Assembly: GCA_944358815.1 (NCBI GenBank)
Contig: CALVRX010000008.1
Span: forward strand, 1-44,723
Source: an uncultured Bacilli bacterium
GTDB lineage: Bacteria; Bacillota_I; Bacilli_A; RF39; UBA660
Direction of reading: 5' to 3'
DNA: 44,723 bases
Below are positions 1 to 8,545 of this stretch, piece after piece (within the stretch, counting starts at the first letter, position 1; each line of letters starts with the position of its first letter). A model generated the notes under the pieces. It was not told the origin of the DNA. It saw only the letters and a program-made list of their open reading frames with translations, and did no database searches. The translations under genes were made by a program, and so were the position numbers.

Positions 1-38
1 TTACAAGTCAGTTGCTCTACCAGTTGAGCTATTCCGGC
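1..38 (-). tRNA. tRNA-Thr(UGU), partial
   Basis: The reverse strand begins GCCGGAATAGCTCAACTGG, a normal acceptor and D-arm, and runs into an anticodon loop CTTGTAA, which gives anticodon TGT (Thr). The 3' half lies outside the window. It sits 8 bases downstream of the tRNA-Val gene on the same strand, so the two are likely cotranscribed. Confidence 0.88.
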
Positions 39-46
39 AAAAAAAA

Positions 47-123
47 TGGTGGGCGCTATAGGACTCGAACCTATGACCCCCTGCTTGTAAGGCAGGTGCT
101 CTAACCAACTGAGCTAAGCGCCC
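47..123 (-). tRNA. tRNA-Val(UAC)
   Basis: The reverse strand folds as a full cloverleaf. The acceptor stem GGGCGC pairs with GCGCCC, the anticodon stem is CCTGC/GCAGG around loop CTTACAA (anticodon TAC, Val), and the T-arm contains GGTTCGAGTCC. The 3' CCA is encoded in the DNA (positions 47-49 on the plus strand read tgg). It lies just upstream of tRNA-Thr in a tRNA cluster. Confidence 0.95.
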
Positions 124-164
124 GAATAACTCCTTAGACATCTATGATTATATTATTTATATGA

Positions 165-542
165 TTATTTGTCAATACTATTTGCAGCATTTTTTGTTTT
201 TTTTATTTGTTGGTCAATCCAAAATGGCAATTTTTGCTTTAAAGTGTGAAATCCATGAGGTGTTTCAATGATTTTTCTTCTTTTGGGTTTGCCATTAATT
301 TTATAATTGATATTCTTAATACTTAATTTAAGGTGTGCTTCTTCTTCATCAACATCTAAAATTTCTACATAAATATGGTCACCAACATTTACAAAATCGT
401 GAATGTCTTTGACAAATCCTTTTGATATTTCAGATATATGAATTAAACCTGTATAATATTCATCAAATGACATAAATGCGCCATATGGTTCTATGCAGGT
501 TACTGTGCCTTGAACTATTTTTCCTTTCGTATATTTTGTCAT
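165..542 (-). CDS. yugI: S1-domain RNA-binding protein, GSP13/CvfD-like
   Basis: A 125-residue protein with one S1 RNA-binding domain at about residues 5-75 (VQGTVTCIEPYGAFMSF, GLIHISEISKGFVKD, VGDHIYVEILDVDEE), followed by a basic tail. Length and motifs fit the YugI/general stress protein 13 family, which binds RNA or ribosomes and acts as a post-transcriptional regulator. The ATG at 542 is chosen because GAGGTG lies 6 bases upstream; the in-frame GTG at 551 overlaps that ribosome binding site. It is a single gene, followed by the tRNA pair on the same strand. Confidence 0.85.
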   Translation of the reverse strand: MTKYTKGKIVQGTVTCIEPYGAFMSFDEYYTGLIHISEISKGFVKDIHDFVNVGDHIYVEILDVDEEEAHLKLSIKNINYKINGKPKRRKIIETPHGFHTLKQKLPFWIDQQIKKTKNAANSIDK

Positions 543-636
543 GAATAACACCTCTTTTTTTATTATAACACATTTTTATATAAAGAAAAAGTTTACCTTT
601 TAATTTATTTGATATATAATTATTTTGGTGATTTAA

Positions 637-864
637 ATGGACGATGAAGAAAAAATTAGGGATATTATTAATAAACTCAGACCTTTTTTAATTGGTGATG
701 GTGGAGATATAGAATTTGTTAAATACGAAGATAATATTGTATATATAAAAATGCTTGGGGCTTGTGCGGGATGTTCTTTAATCGATTATACTTTAAAAGA
801 TGGTATAGAACAAGCAATAAAAGATGAAGTTCCAGAGGTAAAAGAAGTTAGAAATATATCATAG
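637..864 (+). CDS. NifU-like iron-sulfur scaffold protein
   Basis: A 75-residue protein consisting only of the NifU C-terminal domain, with RPFLIGDGGDIEFVK and the cluster-binding CxxC (Cys43 and Cys46 in GACAGCS). Such small Nfu proteins carry and hand over Fe-S clusters in the cytoplasm. It ends directly against the convergent YutH-like gene with no spacer. In B. subtilis the equivalent yutI also lies near yutH, so the neighbourhood is conserved. The start is ATG with a GGTGA-like ribosome site about 6 bases upstream. Confidence 0.9.
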   Translation: MDDEEKIRDIINKLRPFLIGDGGDIEFVKYEDNIVYIKMLGACAGCSLIDYTLKDGIEQAIKDEVPEVKEVRNIS

Positions 865-1752
865 TTATTCAAGCCAATCTATCGTTTCGATAGGAATAAA
901 GGTTTTATAATAATGATATATTTTTTTTAATAGTTGTTCATATTCTTCAGTTTTAGTGATGATTTTTTTTATTTCTTGTTCATTTTTACGATTTGTAATT
1001 ATTTCTTCATATAAGTCAAAATAATAGGTAGGATATATTAATCTAGCAAGTAATAGTAAATATTCTGAGATGCTTAATTTTGCATTATTTAAATAATAGA
1101 TTAATTCTGGTTCTATGTTTTCATTGTTAAAAAATTTATTTTTTAAATATTCAGCAATATCTCTCACTTGAAAATCAATGGTTAAATTTAAAGGATTATA
1201 TAGATCAAATTGTTTGTCTGTTTTTTTTAATCTTTTATGAGCATATATAAGTGGCAAATTAGATGTATTAATTGTATTTACTAGTTGAATAGCAGTCTCT
1301 CCTAAACCTATATAATAGCTAAAACTTTCTCTTAATAGTGGATGATTTTGACCTAACATACTAATTTGATATTCCAAATAATCGTTTTTTTCTGACCATA
1401 ATATACCCCAATTGGGTGTTTGCTTATAATCTAGGGCTATTGTGCTTGAAAAGTAGATAATATCATTTAAATTGATTTTATTTTGATAGTATATTGTTAT
1501 CATTAGAATATATGGTTCATTATTAATATAGGTAATAATTTGATTTTGATTATTTAAAACAATAGGATGAACATAAAGGTGCTTATTTAAAAGCTGAATT
1601 GTTATATTATATATTTTGGCAGCATCTTTGGGATTATCTAAATATTTTACTATAAAATATCTAGTGGTATTTATGAAAAAATAATATCCTTTATCGGTTT
1701 GGTGGATGTTATCAGGATACAAATTGTAGTAATAATTAATGGCATTTTTCAT
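865..1752 (-). CDS. YutH/CotS-like spore coat-associated kinase-fold protein
   Basis: A 295-residue soluble protein without a signal peptide. It resembles the CotS/YutH branch of the aminoglycoside phosphotransferase fold: a small N-lobe-like region (TRYFIVKYL), then NPLNLTIDFQVRDIAEYLKN, and the C-terminal block LSISEYLLLLARLIYPTYYF typical of coat kinases. Catalytic HxDxxxxN residues are not evident, so it may be a pseudokinase. The start at 1752 has GAGGTG 6 bases upstream. It is divergent from a CotY-like gene, which supports a role in the spore coat. The family assignment rests on pattern memory. Confidence 0.6.
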   Translation of the reverse strand: MKNAINYYYNLYPDNIHQTDKGYYFFINTTRYFIVKYLDNPKDAAKIYNITIQLLNKHLYVHPIVLNNQNQIITYINNEPYILMITIYYQNKINLNDIIYFSSTIALDYKQTPNWGILWSEKNDYLEYQISMLGQNHPLLRESFSYYIGLGETAIQLVNTINTSNLPLIYAHKRLKKTDKQFDLYNPLNLTIDFQVRDIAEYLKNKFFNNENIEPELIYYLNNAKLSISEYLLLLARLIYPTYYFDLYEEIITNRKNEQEIKKIITKTEEYEQLLKKIYHYYKTFIPIETIDWLE

Positions 1753-1877
1753 AAGCTACACCTCATTTAAGTTTATGATATTATTTTTTAGACAATTACT
1801 GTTATTTGGGTTTTTGCTATGTACTTACTTTAGTGTTTTGAATATGTTATATTGAGACTAAAGAAGGGGTGGATTAT

Positions 1878-2315
1878 ATGTGTAATAATTCAAATGATAG
1901 TTCATGTATTGCAGAAATACTTACCGTTATTAATATTTTACAGCAAAATGCCGAATGTTCTGATACTTGTTTGGATACTTGTGATCGTGGTTTCTTAGGA
2001 AATACTGTTTCTACTTTTAGACTTAATACCAGACCAGTTATGCTTTATACATGCTCTGGTAATGGTACTCCATGGAGCATGCCTACAACTAAAGAAAATA
2101 TTGATTGTTCAGCTGTAGGAGCTACATGTTCTAATGTGTTTAGAGTGGAAAAAGTAGATGGGGAGTGTGCAACATTCAGAGTTTTAGCAACTAATACTGA
2201 TCCAACGACGTCAGCAACTATTCCTTATGTAGCTACTAATTCATTTTTTACAATGAATTTAGACTGTGTATGTGCTTTAAAATGTTTAAACGATACAACT
2301 GTCGAAGGAGTTTAA
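1878..2315 (+). CDS. CotY/CotZ-like cysteine-rich spore coat (crust/exosporium) protein
   Basis: A 145-residue protein with 12 cysteines. The C-terminal half matches the CotY/CotZ pattern: NVFRVEKVDGECATFRVL followed by MNLDCVCALKCL. The N-terminal half has the spaced Cys cluster (Cys27, 31, 35). These proteins self-assemble into disulfide-linked outer layers of spores. The ATG at 1878 is chosen because AAGGGG lies 8 bases upstream; an in-frame GTG at 1869 overlaps that site. The region upstream (ATATGTTAT near 1842) only loosely resembles a sporulation sigma -10 box. A terminator follows at once. Confidence 0.75.
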   Translation: MCNNSNDSSCIAEILTVINILQQNAECSDTCLDTCDRGFLGNTVSTFRLNTRPVMLYTCSGNGTPWSMPTTKENIDCSAVGATCSNVFRVEKVDGECATFRVLATNTDPTTSATIPYVATNSFFTMNLDCVCALKCLNDTTVEGV

Positions 2316-2339
2316 GAAAGCTTAGGCTTTCTTTTTTTA
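2314..2339 (+). terminator. Intrinsic terminator of the CotY-like gene
   Basis: A perfect 8-bp stem AAGAAAGC / GCTTTCTT with loop TTAG is followed by a T tract. It overlaps the stop codon of the coat gene. Confidence 0.85.
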
Positions 2340-2478
2340 TAGTGTTACACTTATTATGATAATTTATCTATAAAATAATAAAATGAATTTTGTTATTTTA
2401 ATGTAAGATGGTTCCCTTACTTTATAAAAATCTAATATTGATCAAATTATACAGCCTATTTATATAAAATTGGGGATA

Positions 2479-2503
2479 CAAAAAACACTCTAGAAGAGTG
2501 TTA
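2479..2503 (-). terminator. Intrinsic terminator of trpS
   Basis: On the minus strand the stem AACACTC / GAGTGTT (loop of 5) is followed by a run of six T. It begins inside the trpS stop codon. Confidence 0.85.
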
Positions 2504-3511
2504 GTTAAAGTAATTTATTTTCATACTTTGTTTAACTTCTTTAATGGTTTGACTGGCTACTTGTCTAGCTTTATTAGTACCATCTTTTAAAATTTGATCA
2601 ACAATTTCTGGATGTTTTTCATAGTATTTTCTTTTTTCACTAATTGGTTTTAAAAATTCTATCATTTTAGTAATTAATTCTTTTTTGCAAGCAACACAAC
2701 CTCTTTTGCCAGCTTTACATTCTGAACATACTGTTTTGATATTATCATTACCAATTAATTTATGATAATAATAAACCATGCAAATGTCTGGATTAGCAGG
2801 ATCATCTATTTTAATTTTTTCTGGATCAGTAACGGCACCCATAATTTTCTTTTTTATGGTTGCTTCATCATCTGCTAGAAAAATAGCATTACCTAAACTT
2901 TTACCCATTTTTTCGTTACCATCTAAGCCTTTAATTCTTGATGAATTGCTTAAATAGGCTTCTGGTTCAATTAGAGTTTTTCCATAAATATTATTAAATT
3001 TATGGACGATTTCACGACATTGTTCTAAAAGTGGTAATTGGTCTTCTCCAACTGGAACTAATTTACCTTTAAATGCTGTTATATCAGCTGCTTGAGATAC
3101 AGGATAGCCTAAAAAACCATAAGTAATGCTTTCACCAGATTCACCAAATAATTCCTTTTTTTGTTTGATTTCTGTTTTAACAGTTGGATTTCTTTCTAAT
3201 CTAGCAATTGTGACTAAATTGGAATAGAAAACTGTTAATTCAGCAATTTCTGGAATCATTGATTGAATAAAGAGTGTGGCTTTGTTTGGATCAATACCAA
3301 TGGACAATAAATCAATAGCAAGAGCTTTAACACTGTTCCTGACTTTCTCAGGATTATTAAAATTATCTGTTAGAGCTTGGACATCGGCAATTTCAATATA
3401 AGTATCAAATTTTTCTTGTAGTTTAATCCAATTTTGGCAAGCTCCAAAATAATGTCCGAGATGTAAATGACCTGTTGGTCTTATACCAGTTAAAATTGTT
3501 TGTTTTTGCAT
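2501..3511 (-). CDS. trpS: Tryptophanyl-tRNA synthetase
   Basis: A class I aminoacyl-tRNA synthetase of 336 residues that charges tRNA-Trp. Residues 8-20 carry TGIRPTGHLHLGH with the HIGH-type signature HLGH, and the KMSKS loop reads NEKMGKSLGN near residue 200. A CxxC-x6-CxxC segment (VCSECKAGKRGCVACK) could bind zinc, as in a subset of bacterial TrpS. The ATG at 3511 has AGGTG 8 bases upstream; the upstream GTG at 3520 lies within that site and was rejected. No T-box leader is visible in the short upstream gap, which instead holds the terminator of the preceding gene. Confidence 0.96.
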   Translation of the reverse strand: MQKQTILTGIRPTGHLHLGHYFGACQNWIKLQEKFDTYIEIADVQALTDNFNNPEKVRNSVKALAIDLLSIGIDPNKATLFIQSMIPEIAELTVFYSNLVTIARLERNPTVKTEIKQKKELFGESGESITYGFLGYPVSQAADITAFKGKLVPVGEDQLPLLEQCREIVHKFNNIYGKTLIEPEAYLSNSSRIKGLDGNEKMGKSLGNAIFLADDEATIKKKIMGAVTDPEKIKIDDPANPDICMVYYYHKLIGNDNIKTVCSECKAGKRGCVACKKELITKMIEFLKPISEKRKYYEKHPEIVDQILKDGTNKARQVASQTIKEVKQSMKINYFN

Positions 3512-3554
3512 TTTTATCACCTGTGATTATTATACTATATTCTATTTTTTTTGT

Positions 3555-3590
3555 AAAAACCTCGTTTCAATTTTATTTAAGAAACGGGGC
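3555..3590 (-). terminator. Intrinsic terminator of the PepSY gene
   Basis: On the minus strand the stem CCCCGTTTC / GAAACGAGG (one mismatch) is followed by TTTTT at 3559-3555. It separates the PepSY gene from trpS. Confidence 0.85.
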
Positions 3591-3611
3591 TCATATCAAT
3601 TTTACTTAATT

Positions 3612-4187
3612 TTAATGATGGTCTTGATCATAACTGAGAATTTCACCAGATTTAGCATCTATTTCATAATTGTATTCTATATGATTATAAATAAATTCAA
3701 TATCATATATAAGGCGTCCATTATCGTGGTCTTGTTTAGCTTCAATAAAGTTAACATTATTTGTATTTATGTTAGCATTTTGTAAAGCTATTTCTTTAGC
3801 CTTATCAATTGTAATTGTTTGGGTGTTTTGATTGTTATTTTGATTATTGGTTTGGTTATTTGTATTAGTATTTTGATTATTTGAATTATTATTTTGAACA
3901 GTGTTTAATTTAAAATTATTATAGATTACTCGTCCATTTTTAGCGTCAATTTTATATTCATATTCGATATTATTATAATAAAATTCTACTTCATAAGTGT
4001 TTTTTTCGGTTTCTAAATCAATATTTTCAAAATAAATATCTCGACTATTAACACCGGTGTCATCGATTATGATTTGTTTTATTTCATCTTGGCTTAAGTA
4101 AGTAACTTTTATATAGATAAAAATGCCAAGAATTATTAATAAAATTATACCAATAACGCTTGCTATAATTATAATTGGTTTTTTCAT
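3612..4187 (-). CDS. Membrane-anchored protein with two PepSY domains
   Basis: A 191-residue protein with one N-terminal membrane segment (residues 4-28) and two extracellular PepSY-like units. The first (about 33-95) ends in EYEYKIDAKNGRVI and the second (about 125-190) in EYNYEIDAKSGEIL. They are joined by a linker built almost wholly of Asn, Gln and Thr. PepSY domains often inhibit or chaperone peptidases, but no partner peptidase lies nearby, so the target is unknown. The ATG follows TAGGAGGG by 6 bases. The duplicated final motifs suggest an internal tandem duplication. Confidence 0.8.
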   Translation of the reverse strand: MKKPIIIIASVIGIILLIILGIFIYIKVTYLSQDEIKQIIIDDTGVNSRDIYFENIDLETEKNTYEVEFYYNNIEYEYKIDAKNGRVIYNNFKLNTVQNNNSNNQNTNTNNQTNNQNNNQNTQTITIDKAKEIALQNANINTNNVNFIEAKQDHDNGRLIYDIEFIYNHIEYNYEIDAKSGEILSYDQDHH

Positions 4188-4227
4188 TATATCCCTCCTA
4201 TTTTATTTTAACATAATTTGATAAAGT

Positions 4228-5478
4228 TTAATAGGTTATTTGTGGCCTTTTTATGGTATTAATGTATAATGCGACTAAAAATTCATTAGTAAAAGGTAAA
4301 ATATATTTATAGGATATTTTGTCTTCAGTAATTTGATTATAAAAGTATTTAACAATTTTTCTTTTGTCTAAAATGTTATTAATATTTTGGGTTTTAATTT
4401 TATGTGCAATTTTATCTAGTTCAATTGTTTCGGTATTAGACAATGCGTTTAAAAGTCCTCTATTATAACTTTTAATATTATAGATATTTGATTCATCAAA
4501 ATGGAAGATTTTACCGGCTTGTTCAACAATATTATTAAAATTATTATATAATATTTTACTATTTAATATATCTTTAAAAATTTCTGATTTAAAAATTTGG
4601 TTTAAAATTTTACTATTGCTTTTAAATAAATTATTTAATTTTGTTTCATAATTATTAATATATTTATTATAGTTTTTAATTAAATCATATTTCCTAAAGG
4701 TAAAAATATTTCCTTCTAATTTACCAAAGGTTTTCATAGTGTCGTTATAACCTAGCTTTATGGATTTTTTAGCTTGGTTTTTATCAAAGACTAAAAATGA
4801 ACCAATTTTATTACGTGGTGTGATATAGATAATATCTACTGATTTATCTTTAATTGTTTTTTTACGTCCAATAGCTCTTAAATCTACTGCAATTATTTCA
4901 GTGGCTCCCATGTCGATAGCAAGATTAATTGGAAGGTTGTCATAATATCCACCATCAATATATAATTCATTATCGATTAAATATGGTTTAAAGGCAGGGA
5001 AACAAGAAGCAGAAGCTAAAACATAATTTTTAATATTATGTGGTGTAAGTTCTTTTTTTGTTTTAATTACTGGTTTGTTTTTACTAATATTGTATGTAAT
5101 TAAGCCATAATCTATAGATGATGAAAAAAATTTTGTGGGTTTAAAATAATCATCAAACATATTTTGCATTTTATAGATATCTAGTCCACCTTCATTAATG
5201 AAGTTTTTGGCATATTCAATATAAATTTTATGTAGTTTATCATTTTCTAAAGCGGTAAATTCATCTTCATCATAAATTGTTTGGAAGCTAATATGTTTCC
5301 ACAGTTTTAATGCGCCTTTTAAGTCTTTTTGAGTGATAAACATACCATTAATAGCGCCTATAGATGTTCCTGTAACAATATCGGGTTTTTTATTTAGTTT
5401 TTTTAAGGCTTTATACACACCTATTTCATAAGCGCCTTTGGCTCCGCCACCTGAAAGTACTAGTCCTAATTTTTCCAC
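4228..5478 (-). CDS. Patatin-like phospholipase (RssA-type)
   Basis: A 416-residue protein with a patatin domain in the N-terminal 200 residues. The oxyanion loop is LSGGGAKGAYEIG, the nucleophile is Ser39 in GTSIG and the dyad aspartate is Asp175 in YIDGGYYDN, so the Ser-Asp dyad is intact. The 200-residue C-terminal extension is Asn/Lys/Ile-rich and unassigned. The family hydrolyses acyl esters of phospholipids; the real substrate is unknown. It starts with GTG, 7 bases after a clear GGAGGAG. Confidence 0.88.
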   Translation of the reverse strand: MEKLGLVLSGGGAKGAYEIGVYKALKKLNKKPDIVTGTSIGAINGMFITQKDLKGALKLWKHISFQTIYDEDEFTALENDKLHKIYIEYAKNFINEGGLDIYKMQNMFDDYFKPTKFFSSSIDYGLITYNISKNKPVIKTKKELTPHNIKNYVLASASCFPAFKPYLIDNELYIDGGYYDNLPINLAIDMGATEIIAVDLRAIGRKKTIKDKSVDIIYITPRNKIGSFLVFDKNQAKKSIKLGYNDTMKTFGKLEGNIFTFRKYDLIKNYNKYINNYETKLNNLFKSNSKILNQIFKSEIFKDILNSKILYNNFNNIVEQAGKIFHFDESNIYNIKSYNRGLLNALSNTETIELDKIAHKIKTQNINNILDKRKIVKYFYNQITEDKISYKYILPFTNEFLVALYINTIKRPQITY

Positions 5479-5586
5479 AATATCTCCTCCGATTTTATTA
5501 TACTATAAAGTTGACAGTTTGACTAATTGATGCCCTCTAGACTTTAAATTATAAATAAGGTAAAATATTAGTTAAAGGAGTTTGTT

Positions 5587-6249
5587 ATGTCAGAAGTTAT
5601 TTATCGCTTTATTGTATTATGTGCATTATTTTTAATCTATTCTTTTATTGGATGGTTAATAGAGGTTATATATACTTTTATTACTGAAAAAAAATTTATT
5701 AATCGTGGTTTCTTAATTGGTCCTTTAGTACCTATTTGGGGTACTGGTGCGATATTAATTACATTGATTTTAAAACCTGATGACAGTTTATTTAATACTG
5801 CTATTTCTTCAGCTTTTATCGGAACTTTTTTAGAATATGTAGTGAATTATGTGATGGAAAAGTTATTTAAAGTAAGATGGTGGGATTATTCACAACTTCC
5901 TTTTAATATAAATGGAAGGGTTTGGCTTGGTTCTTCGTGTTTTTTCGGATTAGGTGGTATTTTAATTGTTCAAATAATTAATCCAATATTTTTTAATATT
6001 TTTACGATGTTTGATAGATATGTATTTTGTGTTATTATTATTCTTTTACTTTTACTAGCTTTAATTGATTTTTGTATTTCCTTCAATATTATCAATAAAC
6101 TTAAAATATCGGTTGATTCAGTGCGTAAAGATTATACAGAAGAGATTTCTAAGAAAGTTAAATCAGTACTTATGAGTAAATCTGTATGGTTTAGCAGATT
6201 ATTAAAAGCCTTTCCAAATATTAAAATATCCTTTAAAGTTAAAAAGTAG
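5587..6249 (+). CDS. CmpB-type putative ABC transporter permease family membrane protein (PF06541-like)
   Basis: A 220-residue protein with about five hydrophobic segments. It carries the hallmark N-terminus of the family (FLIYSFIGWLIEVIYTFI, KFINRGFLIGPLVPIWGTGA) and the WWDYSQLPFNINGRVWLGSS block. The family is named after a putative transporter subunit, but biochemical function is not established and no ATPase gene is adjacent. The start at 5587 has AAAGGAG 6 bases upstream. It ends in a perfect palindromic terminator shared with the convergent gene. Confidence 0.8.
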   Translation: MSEVIYRFIVLCALFLIYSFIGWLIEVIYTFITEKKFINRGFLIGPLVPIWGTGAILITLILKPDDSLFNTAISSAFIGTFLEYVVNYVMEKLFKVRWWDYSQLPFNINGRVWLGSSCFFGLGGILIVQIINPIFFNIFTMFDRYVFCVIIILLLLLALIDFCISFNIINKLKISVDSVRKDYTEEISKKVKSVLMSKSVWFSRLLKAFPNIKISFKVKK

Positions 6250-6270
6250 GATTTATATGTCCTACTTTTT
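6241..6270. terminator. Bidirectional terminator between convergent genes
   Basis: A perfect 11-bp inverted repeat AAAAAGTAGGA / TCCTACTTTTT separated by 8 bases spans both stop codons and has T tracts in both directions. Confidence 0.92.
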
Positions 6271-7473
6271 ATATACACCAAAAGATATATCATCATTAAA
6301 TTCGAGTTCAGTATTGGTAATTATTTTTCTACTACCATAATTGTTATAATAATAGAAAGTATTACCATTTTGATAATAAATTGTATCATCCAAATAAATA
6401 ATGCTATTTAAATTAGTTGTTGCAAACAAGTATGTAGTTAATTTTTTATTTTTGGTATCAGCGCGATATACATTATAATGATCATTTTCTAAACGATAAA
6501 GATAGTAATAGTTACCTACTTTATCTACTTTCTCATAACCCGTTACATCATTTGTGTAATAATTATTAAACATTTTTCCATTAATTGCATCCATCAGGCT
6601 CATGCTTTCCCATTTACCATTATATGTTTGAAGATGGTCTTTATCATGGAATTCATCGACGCTTTCATCTTCTATACTAATTTTATATTGTTTACTGTTT
6701 TCTCTATCAAATAGATAAATATCGGTTCCAATTGCACCTTCAATATAAGAGTCAAAAGAAATATCATCATAACTTCTAATATCTATTTGTTTACCATTTA
6801 TAATATTGATAACATGGAATATTTTAAAGTTATAAGTTTGTGTGTAATCAGCAACAATATAGTATTTGTCGGTGAAAAAACTGATCGGTTTTTTATAAAC
6901 ATCAGTGTCAAATATTTTTACATTGCTTTCGTTGCCATTGAAGATATTTAATCCTTTATAGTTTTCCATGGCAATATAGTGATTTTCTAAAAAGTTATCT
7001 TTATATATTGTTTGGGTATTAGAAACTTTTATAGGTGATGCTGTATCTTTATAGTTGTTTCTATCATATCCGTATTTTTTTAGGGTATTTAAAAATTTAT
7101 TTATTTTGTTATTTTTTAAATCATGGGCATATATGATATTATTATTTTGAAGACACATAACATCAGTTAAAATAGAGTTATTTTTGAAGATTGGTAAAAT
7201 ACATTGATAACCATCAATTTCCTTATATTCAATTTTATTAATAATTTTTTCGGCTTTATTATAATTTTGGTTTATTTGGAAATTTATTTTAAAGTTTTCA
7301 TGACTTAAAGAGAAGTAATAATTATTATTATCTTTAGTATTTAATATTTCTTTTATTTTAAAATTACCAACATTATAAGTGATATTATGTCCAGTATCAA
7401 ATAAGAAAAGCAAAAATTTTAAAATTAAAAAAAGAGCTGTAAAAAATATAAGGGTTTTTAATAGGTACTTCAT
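6262..7473 (-). CDS. Membrane-anchored extracellular protein of unknown function
   Basis: A 403-residue protein with a single N-terminal membrane segment (residues 4-27) and a long extracellular part. That part is rich in Tyr, Asn, Asp and Ile and has repeating short beta-strand patterns (e.g. DKYYIVADYTQTY, GNYYYLYRLENDHYNVY, DDTIYYQNGNTFYYYNNY) that could form a propeller-like fold. I do not recognise a family. It has its own ribosome site (AGGAGG before the ATG at 7473) and is separated from the neighbouring genes by terminators, so it is probably monocistronic. Confidence 0.65.
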   Translation of the reverse strand: MKYLLKTLIFFTALFLILKFLLFLFDTGHNITYNVGNFKIKEILNTKDNNNYYFSLSHENFKINFQINQNYNKAEKIINKIEYKEIDGYQCILPIFKNNSILTDVMCLQNNNIIYAHDLKNNKINKFLNTLKKYGYDRNNYKDTASPIKVSNTQTIYKDNFLENHYIAMENYKGLNIFNGNESNVKIFDTDVYKKPISFFTDKYYIVADYTQTYNFKIFHVINIINGKQIDIRSYDDISFDSYIEGAIGTDIYLFDRENSKQYKISIEDESVDEFHDKDHLQTYNGKWESMSLMDAINGKMFNNYYTNDVTGYEKVDKVGNYYYLYRLENDHYNVYRADTKNKKLTTYLFATTNLNSIIYLDDTIYYQNGNTFYYYNNYGSRKIITNTELEFNDDISFGVYKK

Positions 7474-7524
7474 ACGGCTTTTCCTCCTATTTACAATTAT
7501 AAAACATTGATAGTATTTTGTCTA

Positions 7525-7556
7525 TAAAAAAACGGAGGTTCTAATTTTCTCCGTTT
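7525..7556 (-). terminator. Intrinsic terminator of the YokE-like gene
   Basis: On the minus strand the stem AAACGGAG / CTCCGTTT with an 11-base loop is followed by T7. It overlaps the end of the coding sequence. Confidence 0.85.
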
Positions 7557-8041
7557 TTGGATATATCTTTTAATTCTTCTTTCAGTTTATGATGCTCCTC
7601 GTCAGTTAATTCACTTTCATACTGTCTTTTTTCTTGCATCATATATTTAGATAATACAGTTTCTATTTCTCTCAAAGCTGATTTAGAAATGAAGGTTAAG
7701 TTGACTGTTTCTTTAACTGTGTCAATGACTACTCTACCCCAAAATAGTCCCATTTTAATGGTTAAATCGTTAAACATATCTGGTGTGATGGTATAATAAA
7801 AGTAACCAAATAGCAAGCGTTTTTGAGCTAGTAAAATACGTTTATCAGTAACGACAATGGCATAAGTAGAAGTTATATTAAAAACACTTGGAAGTTTTTG
7901 AGCAGCAAAAGCATATAATACTTCTTCATCGTCATTGATATGTTCAGCAGCTACTTTACAGTGAGCTTTGAGTCTCCAAGCTATTGTGGTTGGAAACCGT
8001 TTTTTAAAGTCTTTTACTTTTTTATAGATAGTATCAGTCAT
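7541..8041 (-). CDS. YokE-like bacterial PH-domain protein
   Basis: A 166-residue soluble protein. A bacterial pleckstrin-homology domain covers about residues 25-135 (EEVLYAFAAQKLPSVF, TYAIVVTDKRILLAQKRLLFGYFYYTIT, VNLTFISKSALREIETVLSKYM), followed by a charged helical tail. The ITxKRI/VTDKRIL strand is characteristic of YokE/YezG-type PH proteins. Function is unknown. It follows the DUF1653 gene by 17 bases on the same strand, so the two likely form one transcript from the promoter at 8327-8355. Confidence 0.75.
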   Translation of the reverse strand: MTDTIYKKVKDFKKRFPTTIAWRLKAHCKVAAEHINDDEEVLYAFAAQKLPSVFNITSTYAIVVTDKRILLAQKRLLFGYFYYTITPDMFNDLTIKMGLFWGRVVIDTVKETVNLTFISKSALREIETVLSKYMMQEKRQYESELTDEEHHKLKEELKDISKNGEN

Positions 8042-8058
8042 ATTTATTACACTCTTTT

Positions 8059-8304
8059 CTATTTTTTTACACTGTCAATTGTAACTTGTTCAAAACGATA
8101 TTTTTGTTTAATATCAGGATATTTCTGATGATCGACCTCACTTAAAAACATATTTAAAGGTCTTATCCATAGTTCATTATTACCGTATAAAGCTCTATAA
8201 ACGACATACTCTTCTTTTGTTTCAGATGATTTAGCAATATCTAATACTAAATAATAATCACCTTTAAAGTGTTTATATATGGAGTTTTTGATTATTTTTC
8301 TCAT
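8059..8304 (-). CDS. DUF1653 family protein
   Basis: An 81-residue protein matching the DUF1653 pattern: YKHFKGDYYLVLDIAKSSET, EEYVVYRALYGNNELWIRPLNMFLSEVD and KYRFEQV. The family is small, soluble and uncharacterised, and is often a stand-alone domain. The ATG at 8304 is preferred because AAAAGG lies 9 bases upstream; two earlier in-frame ATGs (8328 and 8322) precede that site and lack their own. It is the first gene of a two-gene unit with the YokE-like gene. Confidence 0.85.
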   Translation of the reverse strand: MRKIIKNSIYKHFKGDYYLVLDIAKSSETKEEYVVYRALYGNNELWIRPLNMFLSEVDHQKYPDIKQKYRFEQVTIDSVKK

Positions 8305-8545
8305 AAATATCATCCTTTTCATTTTCATTATACAATAAATATTATTATTTTACAATTGGATTTTGTTGTATAAAAAATATTCACATAATAATGTACTACT
8401 TTTATTTACAATATTATATGTTTATGCTTAAATATACAGTTAAGTAGCTTTTTATATTTATAGTATTAATAATGTTATAAATATTATTATTTGATAACTA
8501 ACTTTTATAATACTATTACCTTTATAAAGTAAATTTCTAGCATAT
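8305..8545. other. AT-rich non-coding stretch upstream of the DUF1653 gene
   Basis: Together with the secA terminator at 8546-8614 this forms a 385-base gap without a gene. Apart from the promoter at 8327-8355 I see only low-complexity A/T sequence. The promoter would give a leader of only about 20 bases, so the remainder has no evident role. Confidence 0.6.
8327..8355 (-). promoter_or_regulatory. Predicted promoter of the DUF1653/YokE-like unit
   Basis: On the minus strand a -35 TTGTAA (8355-8350) and a perfect -10 TATAAT (8332-8327) are spaced by 17 bases, just upstream of the ribosome site of the DUF1653 gene. Confidence 0.7.

Noticed and set aside
1869-1877. Upstream GTG starts (coat gene 1869; also trpS 3520, lipoprotein 16079, RDD 25532, unknown gene 41300)
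   Set aside because: In each case the GTG forms part of or touches the ribosome site for a following in-frame ATG with good spacing.
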